Shown here: in pieces, positions 1 through 5,756 of the stretch | Numbering within the stretch: the first letter of the stretch is position 1 | Layout of the letters: each line of letters starts with the position of its first letter | Program-made: the position numbers and the translations under genes | NCBI GenBank assembly: GCA_023426625.1 | Contig: JAFAAJ010000079.1 | Location: 1-10,433 of the forward strand | Length of the DNA: 10,433 bases | Direction: 5' to 3' | Source: Bacteroidota bacterium | GTDB taxonomy: Bacteria; Bacteroidota; Bacteroidia; Flavobacteriales; Weeksellaceae | Notes under the pieces: model-generated | Told to the model about the DNA's origin: nothing | The model's input: the letters and a program-made list of their open reading frames with translations, nothing else | Database searches by the model: none

Positions 1-1
1 A

Positions 2-1528
2 GGTTGTGTAGGGTTACTCGTATTTTATCATGCCCGTCATAAAGAAGAAGAACTCAGTGACAAACTTCCGTTGGAAGCTCCTTTAAGAAATATGAAGCCA
101 ACTCCTTCCATGAGAGCTACGTTAAAATATATCTGGGTTGTTGCTCTTTTGATCTTGGTTCAGATGCTTGCAGGAGTGGTCACAGCGCATTACGGAGTAG
201 AAGGAAGCGCTTTCTATGGATTCCCGCTGGATGAGATTCTTCCTCAATCCATCTCCCGAAGCTGGCACGTTCAGCTGGCAATTTTCTGGATAGCAACTTC
301 ATGGTTGGCAACAGGATTATATATTGCACCTGCCGTTTCAGGATACGAACCAAAATATCAGGTACTTGGGGTGAATGTCTTATTTGGGGCACTGCTGATC
401 GTGGTTTTAGGCTCATTGGCAGGACAATGGTTCGGTGTGATGCAGAAATTAGGATATGTTGATAATTTCCTTTGGGGACATTCCGGATATGAATATGTGG
501 AATTGGGTAGAGTATGGCAGATTTTACTGTTGGTTGGGCTTATTTTATGGTTGGTATTGATGATCAGAGCCTTATTACCTGCCTTGAAGAAAAAAGATGC
601 CAACAGACATTTACTGCTTCTATTCACACTTTCTGCAGTAGCGATCGCATTGTTCTATGGAGCAGGATTGATGTACGGAAGACAAACACACATGGCGATT
701 GCCGAATATTGGAGATGGTGGGTTGTACACCTTTGGGTAGAAGGTTTCTTTGAAGTATTTGCAACTGTAGTAGCAGCATTCTTATTTACAAGATTGGGAT
801 TATTAGGATTAAAATCCGCTACCAATGCCGGATTGTTCTCTAGCATTATTTTCCTTGCAGGGGGTATCTTAGGAACATTCCACCACTTGTATTTCAGTGC
901 TACACCTACCGCAGTATTGGCTTTAGGAGCTACATTCAGTGCATTGGAAATTGTTCCGTTGGTATTGATTGGGTTTGAAGCATGGCAGAATTACCAGATT
1001 AGTAAATCCACAAAATGGATCAAAGCTTACAAATGGCCGATCTACTGTTTCATTGCTATGTGTTTCTGGAATTTCTTAGGAGCAGGGATCTTTGGATTTG
1101 CGATTAATCCCCCGATTGCGCTATACTATATTCAGGGCTTGAATACAACAGCTGTACATGGTCATGCTGCATTATTCGGAGTGTACGGAATTTTAGGAAT
1201 CGGATTGATGATGTTTGTATTACGTGGATTATATCCGGACAGGCACTGGAATGATAAACTCATTGGATGGGCGTTCTGGCTTACCAACATCGGTTTATTG
1301 GTCATGGTTACCATCAGTTTGCTTCCTATCGGTATCATGCAGTCTGTTGCATCCATCAAAGAGGGATATTGGTATGCCCGTTCCGCAGAATTCATGCAAA
1401 CCGATATGATGCATACCTTACGTTGGCTTCGTGTTCCCGGTGATGTGTTGCTTGCAGTAGGAGAACTGTTGATCGTCATTTTCATTATCGGACTTAAAAC
1501 AGGATGGTCATTAAAAGAAAAGAGATAA
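2..1528 (+). CDS. norB: Nitric oxide reductase, quinol-dependent large subunit (5'-partial)
   Basis: Catalytic subunit of membrane nitric oxide reductase, reducing 2 NO to N2O. The frame is open to the left edge, so the start lies upstream; a TTG at 71 is only an internal codon. About 508 C-terminal residues are present, against roughly 750 for a full qNOR. The TAHYGVEG...FYG segment just before the second conserved helix is typical of the quinol type (qNOR/NorZ) rather than the cytochrome c type. All expected ligands are visible: a heme b His (codon 266-268), the FeB His and Glu in HLWVE (728-730 and 740-742), the FeB His-His pair (881-886), and the heme b3/heme b pair HGH (1157-1159 and 1163-1165). 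The spacing from the first FeB His to the His-His pair is 51 residues, as in the structurally known Pseudomonas cNOR. About a dozen hydrophobic helices follow one another. It is probably the first gene of a unit with the hemerythrin gene downstream. Confidence 0.95.
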   Translation, partial: GCVGLLVFYHARHKEEELSDKLPLEAPLRNMKPTPSMRATLKYIWVVALLILVQMLAGVVTAHYGVEGSAFYGFPLDEILPQSISRSWHVQLAIFWIATSWLATGLYIAPAVSGYEPKYQVLGVNVLFGALLIVVLGSLAGQWFGVMQKLGYVDNFLWGHSGYEYVELGRVWQILLLVGLILWLVLMIRALLPALKKKDANRHLLLLFTLSAVAIALFYGAGLMYGRQTHMAIAEYWRWWVVHLWVEGFFEVFATVVAAFLFTRLGLLGLKSATNAGLFSSIIFLAGGILGTFHHLYFSATPTAVLALGATFSALEIVPLVLIGFEAWQNYQISKSTKWIKAYKWPIYCFIAMCFWNFLGAGIFGFAINPPIALYYIQGLNTTAVHGHAALFGVYGILGIGLMMFVLRGLYPDRHWNDKLIGWAFWLTNIGLLVMVTISLLPIGIMQSVASIKEGYWYARSAEFMQTDMMHTLRWLRVPGDVLLAVGELLIVIFIIGLKTGWSLKEKR

Positions 1529-1540
1529 TATAATCAACTT

Positions 1541-1571
1541 GAGCTGCTGCTGTAAGGCGGCAGTTCTTTTT
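1541..1571 (+). terminator. Possible intrinsic terminator after norB
   Basis: A 10-bp stem (1541-1550 with 1557-1566, two G-U pairs) closes a 6-base loop and is followed by five Ts at 1567-1571. It starts 13 bases after the norB stop. The T-run ends only 13 bases before the hemerythrin start codon, so if it terminates fully that gene would have no room for its own promoter. It may instead be a partial terminator or an mRNA-stabilising 3' hairpin inside an operon. Called from sequence complementarity only. Confidence 0.55.
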
Positions 1572-1584
1572 AAAATTTGAAGAT

Positions 1585-2037
1585 ATGAAAAGGAACGAAA
1601 ACTTAGTACCATTATCAAGAGATCACCATTTCGGATTGCTGTGCAGCTGGAAGATCCGCAAAGGAGTTAAAAAGAATATTGCGTACGACAGGATCAAAAA
1701 ATATATCAACTATTTCTGGCAGGAAAGCCTGAGCAGACATTTCGAAATCGAGGACACCGTATTGCCGGAACCGGAAAATGAAAGCCTTCAGCTTCAGATG
1801 CAGAAAGAACATTCTGAAATCAGAAAGCTGATCAATACTCTTAATCAGTCTCAGAATCCCAGAATTTTAGAAGATTTTGCAGATGCATTGAGCAGTCATA
1901 TCCGTTTTGAAGAACGAATGTATTTTCCGCACCTGGAAAATCATTTATCAGATGATGAAATGACAGAAATAGGAAACAAACTGAACCTGATTCATCAGAA
2001 AGAGCAGGACAATTATCCGGATCAGTTCTGGAAATGA
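1585..2037 (+). CDS. Hemerythrin HHE-domain protein
   Basis: A 150-residue soluble all-helical protein consisting of one hemerythrin-type domain. The diiron ligand set can be read directly: His14/His15 (RDHH), His52-x3-Glu56, His76 (KEHSE) and His105-x3-Glu109 (HIRFE), with a further His116 nearby. This is the His plus HxxxE, His, HxxxE pattern of HHE proteins. It has no N-terminal ScdA/DUF542 cysteine domain, so it is not a full RIC/YtfE protein. Members of the family bind O2 or NO or take part in iron-sulfur repair. Placement 56 bases after norB suggests a role in NO binding or delivery, or in repair of nitrosylated centres; that role is inferred. The ATG at 1585 starts the domain without an extension, and no strong Shine-Dalgarno is present, as usual in Bacteroidetes. 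Confidence 0.88.
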   Translation: MKRNENLVPLSRDHHFGLLCSWKIRKGVKKNIAYDRIKKYINYFWQESLSRHFEIEDTVLPEPENESLQLQMQKEHSEIRKLINTLNQSQNPRILEDFADALSSHIRFEERMYFPHLENHLSDDEMTEIGNKLNLIHQKEQDNYPDQFWK

Positions 2038-2061
2038 TTTTTATCATTAATTTTAGACAGT

Positions 2062-2286
2062 ATGACTACTTATAAACAGGCAGAAATAGGAGAATATCTC
2101 TATTTGGCAATGGGAGTCTGCAATGGACATAAAGTGGTGATGGGAGTAGGCTATACCTGCGAATATGCTGATAAAAAGGCAAAACAGTTTGAATTGGCAA
2201 GCAAAGGACTGGTAAAATATATTGATATTTCTGTGATAAAAACAGGAGAAAAAGAAAAATGCATGACCCTGAAAAAACTCGATTGA
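2062..2286 (+). CDS. Small conserved-looking protein of unknown function (74 aa)
   Basis: I do not recognise this protein. It starts with ATG 24 bases after the hemerythrin stop and probably shares its transcript. It has no signal peptide or membrane helix. The middle reads as alternating beta-like segments (YLYLAMGVC, KVVMGVGYTC) followed by a lysine-rich helix, then another beta-like stretch (YIDISVIKTG). Three cysteines lie at residues 20, 33 and 67. Codon use looks like its neighbours, and the frame is the only sizeable one on the plus strand here. Its position behind norB and a diiron protein suggests an accessory role, but no function can be assigned. It could be a small metal- or nucleotide-binding fold; the sequence alone does not decide. 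Confidence 0.72.
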   Translation: MTTYKQAEIGEYLYLAMGVCNGHKVVMGVGYTCEYADKKAKQFELASKGLVKYIDISVIKTGEKEKCMTLKKLD

Positions 2287-2310
2287 TCTTCATCTTTCAC
2301 GAAATGTTTA

Positions 2311-2342
2311 TTTGAATAATTCAACTTATACCCTTATCTTTG
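2311..2342 (+). promoter_or_regulatory. Bacteroidetes-type promoter for modABC
   Basis: TTTG at 2311-2314 and TATCTTTG at 2335-2342 are separated by 20 bases. They match the Bacteroidetes sigma-ABfr consensus TTTG, about 19 bases, TAnnTTTG. Transcription would begin a few bases after 2342, giving a leader of about 40 bases before the ATG at 2391. This makes modABC, and perhaps the genes after it, a separate unit from norB. Confidence 0.7.
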
Positions 2343-2349
2343 AAAAGAG

Positions 2350-2364
2350 ATAAGAAAGTCTTAT
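2350..2364. promoter_or_regulatory. Inverted repeat at the modA transcription start
   Basis: ATAAGA (2350-2355) and TCTTAT (2359-2364) form a perfect 6-bp inverted repeat around AAG. It lies just downstream of the predicted -7 element, where a repressor would block initiation, or it could be a small 5'-UTR hairpin. It does not resemble the E. coli ModE box. The identity of any binding protein is unknown. Confidence 0.3.
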
Positions 2365-2390
2365 TATAAATCTTTCTTTTCGTGATACTT

Positions 2391-3191
2391 ATGTATAGAT
2401 TGATTCGATTCAGATATTTATTTTTTACCATTTTCACTGTATTGCTTCTTTTTGGATGTAAAAAAGAGTCTGATCATCAGAGAAATAGCACACAGAATGC
2501 ATTTGTTTCCGTTGCAGCAGCAGCGAATCTCAGAGATGTTCTGGAAGAATTAAAAGCATTTTATATCGCAGACAATCCCGGTAAAAAGATAGAACTTACT
2601 TTCGGGTCTTCAGGATTATTGACTCAGCAGATCATCAATGGAGCACCCTTTGATCTCTTTCTCTCCGCAGATTCCTCTTTCATAGAGAAAATTAAAAACG
2701 AAAACAGGAATTTCGGTAAAGCCGAAATATATGCATTAGGAAAAGTAGCGATGTGGAGCTCGGCACTTGATCTTTCAGCAGGTTTGCAAACAATCCTAAA
2801 CCCAGAAATAAAAATAATCGCCATTGCCGATCCTGAACTGGCTCCATACGGGAAAAATACCGTTCAGGCTTTAAAAAATGCTGGGATTTATCCAAAGATC
2901 GAACACAAAATAGTCTGGGCGGAAAACATCGGTCAGGCTGCACAGTTTGCCGCTACAGGAAATGCTGATCTCGCTTTTATAGCCCTTTCTACAGCTATGA
3001 GCAAAGAAATGAAAGCTAAAGGGAATTATTATCTTTTGTCAGAAAATGAAGCAGCTTCAATCCCACAAAGTGGCATCCTGCTAAAAGGAAAAAAACAGAC
3101 AGAAGCCAAGCAGTTCTTTGATTTTATAAGAAGCCGAAAAACAGCACAGATCTGGAAAAAATACGGATACCAAACTGAAATACGACACTAA
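2391..3191 (+). CDS. modA: Molybdate ABC transporter substrate-binding lipoprotein ModA
   Basis: Captures molybdate outside the inner membrane and hands it to ModBC. The ATG at 2391 is preferred over an in-frame GTG at 2382 because it directly begins a lipoprotein signal peptide: basic MYRLIRFRY, a hydrophobic run, then LLLFGC with Cys23 as the lipidated residue, followed by charged KKESD. Numbered from this ATG, the protein has 266 residues, normal for the family. Family signatures are the first strand with AAAANLRDV (about 42-50), FGSSG (72-76), the GAPFDLFLSAD segment, ADPELAPYG (about 147-155) and GNADLAFIALS. The stop codon at 3189-3191 directly abuts the modB start. A tungstate-binding relative is possible, but the ModB/ModC context fits molybdate. 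Expected role: molybdenum supply for molybdopterin enzymes such as respiratory nitrate reductase. Confidence 0.92.
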   Translation: MYRLIRFRYLFFTIFTVLLLFGCKKESDHQRNSTQNAFVSVAAAANLRDVLEELKAFYIADNPGKKIELTFGSSGLLTQQIINGAPFDLFLSADSSFIEKIKNENRNFGKAEIYALGKVAMWSSALDLSAGLQTILNPEIKIIAIADPELAPYGKNTVQALKNAGIYPKIEHKIVWAENIGQAAQFAATGNADLAFIALSTAMSKEMKAKGNYYLLSENEAASIPQSGILLKGKKQTEAKQFFDFIRSRKTAQIWKKYGYQTEIRH

Positions 3192-3875
3192 ATGCTGGAT
3201 CAGGAATTTATCTACACATTATTCCTAACAGGAAAATTAGCATTGGTGACCACTTTCATACTGATCATCATAGGAATTCCTGTGGCATATTGGCTCACTT
3301 ATTCTCGTTTCAAACTGAAATTTGTTCTGGAAACCCTTATCTGTATGCCGATGGTATTGCCTCCTACCGTAATGGGGTATTACCTTTTGGTAGCTTTCAG
3401 CCCTGAAAATGCTTTCGGGAAATATCTCCAGGAATATTTTGATGTCCGGCTGGCTTTTTCATTCAGTGGAATTGTTGTGGCGAGTATTATTGCTAACCTT
3501 CCTTTTATGATTCAGCCTTTACAGAATGGATTTTCAGCGTTGCCGGATGAACTTAGACAGGTTTCCTACACGATGGGAAAATCAAAATTGGTTACTCTTT
3601 TCCGTGTGCTTATTCCGAATATAAAGACTTCGGTTATTACGGCTGTTGCGCTCACTTTTGCACATTGTATAGGGGAATTCGGAATTGTGATCATGGTGGG
3701 AGGAAATATTCCGAAGGAAACAAGAATTGCCTCAGTGGCTATTTACGATCAGGTTCAGGCACTTAATTTTGAAGCAGCCAATAAATATGCATTTGTTCTT
3801 TTCATACTGTCATTTTTGATCTTGCTTCTGATTTACAGTATTAACCGAAAAATTAACTTCACAACGTTCCGATGA
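3192..3875 (+). CDS. modB: Molybdate ABC transporter permease ModB
   Basis: Inner-membrane channel subunit of the molybdate importer, 227 residues, the usual size. About five hydrophobic helices are visible (near residues 12-35, 45-70, 90-112, 146-170 and 198-217). The CMPMVLPPTVMGYYLL segment (51-66) is a hallmark of ModB/CysT-type permeases. The EAA-like coupling loop lies at about 113-142 (LPDELRQVSYTMGKS ... IPNIK) and would dock onto ModC. The EFGIVIMVGGNIPKET segment (162-177) is also strongly family-typical. The start abuts the modA stop, and the last four bases (ATGA, 3872-3875) overlap the modC start, indicating translational coupling. Confidence 0.94.
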   Translation: MLDQEFIYTLFLTGKLALVTTFILIIIGIPVAYWLTYSRFKLKFVLETLICMPMVLPPTVMGYYLLVAFSPENAFGKYLQEYFDVRLAFSFSGIVVASIIANLPFMIQPLQNGFSALPDELRQVSYTMGKSKLVTLFRVLIPNIKTSVITAVALTFAHCIGEFGIVIMVGGNIPKETRIASVAIYDQVQALNFEAANKYAFVLFILSFLILLLIYSINRKINFTTFR

Positions 3876-4492
3876 TAGAGATTCACATAAAACATCAGAT
3901 TTTTACCTCTTCGGGAAACAAAATGTTAGAGGTTAATGAACAGCTGGAAACAGGCGGAATCATACACGTTTCCGGTGATTCGGGAGTTGGAAAGACTGTA
4001 TTTTTTAAGATCATGGCAGGATTGCTTACTCCGGATTTTGGGATGATTAAGATCAACAACGAAACGGTATTGGATACTGAAAGCCGGATTTTTCTTCTTC
4101 CTCAAAAACGAAATATAGCATTGATGTTTCAGAATTATGCTTTGTTTCCCAATATGACGGTAAGACAGAATATAGCTTTTGCACAGAAGGAAAAAAACAC
4201 TGAAAAAATCGATCGTTTACTGGAAAAATTTAACCTTAAAAACTTTGAAAATGTTTTCCCATCAAAACTTTCAGGAGGACAACAGCAGAGGATTGCATTG
4301 GCAAGAGCTTTGGTTCAGGAGGCTGAAATTATTCTCCTTGATGAACCACTTTCCGCAGTGGATCCTTTGATGAGAAAAATAATGATGGCGGAGATCATTG
4401 AATATAAAAATAATGGGTCAACGGTTTTTATAACCAGCCATAACGAGGAAGAGCTTGGTAGTTTTCCGTGTAGAAAATTGATGATTAAATGA
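3872..4492 (+). CDS. modC: Molybdate ABC transporter ATP-binding protein ModC, short form
   Basis: ATPase that powers ModB. All core motifs are present: Walker A GDSGVGKT (residues 35-42), Q-loop MFQNY (Gln87), signature LSGGQ (133-137), Walker B IILLDE (153-158), D-loop SAVD and switch His190. At 206 residues it stops 16 residues after the switch His. It therefore lacks the C-terminal TOBE/MOP molybdate-sensing domain of E. coli-type ModC (about 350 residues) and even part of the usual end of the ABC core. No sign of a frameshift remnant is seen: the next gene begins 13 bases on with its own good start. Assignment to molybdate rests on the tight modA-modB-modC order with ATGA overlap. Confidence 0.9.
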   Translation: MIEIHIKHQIFTSSGNKMLEVNEQLETGGIIHVSGDSGVGKTVFFKIMAGLLTPDFGMIKINNETVLDTESRIFLLPQKRNIALMFQNYALFPNMTVRQNIAFAQKEKNTEKIDRLLEKFNLKNFENVFPSKLSGGQQQRIALARALVQEAEIILLDEPLSAVDPLMRKIMMAEIIEYKNNGSTVFITSHNEEELGSFPCRKLMIK

Positions 4493-4505
4493 AAAGAAAG
4501 AAGTA

Positions 4506-5717
4506 ATGAAAAATTTTAATTTCTGGCTGAAACTTTGCCTGTTCAATTTTTTCATCGTATCGTTGGTTGGTGTTATGATGAGGTATAATCTGGCATTTTC
4601 ACTTCCGGGATTTCCTCATAAATTCATGCAGGAATCGCATTCTCATTTTGCATTTTACGGATGGGTTTCGGCAGCGATTTATCTTTTTGTTACGAAATAT
4701 CTGACTGAAAACAATTCAGGAGTTGCCGTTTCAAAGTATCAGTTTTTGCAGATCTTTAATCAGATTGGTTCATACGGGATGCTGGTTACTTTTCTTTATG
4801 GAGGGTATTTCTGGCTTTCCATTGTGTTTTCTTCGGTAGCTTTGTTTACCGGTTTTGCTTATTATCTATTTTTACTGATTGATCTTAGGAAAAATAAGAA
4901 CCCTGAAACCATTTGGCTGAAGTCAGGAGCATTCTTTGCTACATTGTCGGCGATCGGAATTTTCGGGTTGGGATATTTTTCGGCAAGGAAAGATGAGTTC
5001 GATGTGCTGTTCAGGGCTTCTACCTATTTTTATCTTCATTTTCAGTATAACGGATTTTTCCTGTTTTCCTGCATAGGTTTGTTTTTGATTTCCCTGAAAA
5101 AATACGGCGTTCAAATTCAGGAAAAAAAGAATAAAAACATTTTCCGCTTATTGGCTGTTGGATGCTTTTTCGGATATGGACTTTCCATTTTATGGATAGA
5201 TATGCCGGAAATTCTTCACATCTTTTTCGGAGTGATTTCTATCCTTCAGTTTATAGGAGCAATCAAGTTTTGGATGTGGTTCGAGCAAACCAAAATATTC
5301 AAGAAACAGCATGTCATACAAAAATGTCTTCTTGCGGTTGTAGGCTTTGCATTTTTAGGAAAATTCATTCTTCAGATCTTATCGGCAATTCCCGAACTGG
5401 GAATTTACGTTTTCAGCAATATCAATATCGTGATCGGATACCTGCATTTGGTTTTACTGATGGGAGTGAGTCTTTTCCTGATCTGGCAAATGCTGCATCT
5501 TGAAAATATCAAGATCAGCAAATTTCTTCAGACCAGTATTGTGATCATGATCTTCGGGATCGCATGTAATGAGGTTGTTTTGGGGCTTTCGGGACTCTTT
5601 TCCATCGTTTACATTCCATTTTTAAGTGCAAAATACTGGTTGCTTTTTGCTTCGGTAGTCATTATGATCTCGATCGGGATGTTGATCAGAGCTTTAAGAA
5701 TAAAGAATATATCATAA
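4506..5717 (+). CDS. Polytopic membrane protein, heme-copper oxidase/NorB-like, function unknown
   Basis: A 403-residue protein with 11-12 predicted membrane helices and no soluble domain. A purine-rich stretch (4493-4503) precedes the ATG, which lies 13 bases after modC, so it is probably co-transcribed. Its histidines fall where heme-copper oxidases keep ligands. HSHFAFYGW (His45, His47) lies at the start of helix 2. Helix 6 has LHFQYNGFF (His178), which lines up with HLWVEGFF of NorB, with Asn182 replacing the FeB Glu. ILHIFFG (His238) replaces the His-His pair by a single His. GYLHL (His314) replaces HGH, with Tyr312 in the place of the heme b3 ligand. This suggests a divergent relative that could still bind low-spin heme b but has lost NO reductase or oxidase chemistry as known. 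I recall similar proteins in other Flavobacteriia without a known role. The helix count and the NorB alignment were made by eye. Alternative: an unrelated membrane sensor or transporter. Confidence 0.75.
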   Translation: MKNFNFWLKLCLFNFFIVSLVGVMMRYNLAFSLPGFPHKFMQESHSHFAFYGWVSAAIYLFVTKYLTENNSGVAVSKYQFLQIFNQIGSYGMLVTFLYGGYFWLSIVFSSVALFTGFAYYLFLLIDLRKNKNPETIWLKSGAFFATLSAIGIFGLGYFSARKDEFDVLFRASTYFYLHFQYNGFFLFSCIGLFLISLKKYGVQIQEKKNKNIFRLLAVGCFFGYGLSILWIDMPEILHIFFGVISILQFIGAIKFWMWFEQTKIFKKQHVIQKCLLAVVGFAFLGKFILQILSAIPELGIYVFSNINIVIGYLHLVLLMGVSLFLIWQMLHLENIKISKFLQTSIVIMIFGIACNEVVLGLSGLFSIVYIPFLSAKYWLLFASVVIMISIGMLIRALRIKNIS

Positions 5718-5756
5718 AGAATTAAAAAATATCAATCTAAACCAATTTAATAAATA

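Noticed and set aside
71..73. TTG as a start codon for a complete 485-residue NorB
   Set aside because: The frame stays open to base 2 and the upstream residues (ending LSDKLP) continue a qNOR-like sequence, so the gene is cut by the window edge.
1162..1485. Minus-strand 107-residue open frame inside norB
   Set aside because: A shadow of the conserved norB coding strand, proline/asparagine-rich with no recognisable motif.
1585..2037. RIC/YtfE (ScdA) iron-sulfur repair protein
   Set aside because: The N-terminal cysteine-bearing ScdA domain is absent; only a single hemerythrin domain is present.
2283..2296. FNR/CRP-like box TTGAT-N4-ATCTT upstream of the modA promoter
   Set aside because: Only one half fits TTGAT-N4-ATCAA; the other has 3 of 5 matches, and the site overlaps the end of the preceding gene. 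Too weak to call in AT-rich DNA.
2382..2390. GTG at 2382 as the modA start
   Set aside because: The ATG at 2391 directly begins a well-formed lipoprotein signal peptide, and the three extra residues add nothing.
5162..5503. Plus-strand 113-residue open frame inside the NorB-like gene
   Set aside because: It lies wholly within a well-supported membrane protein in another frame, with no family-like sequence of its own.
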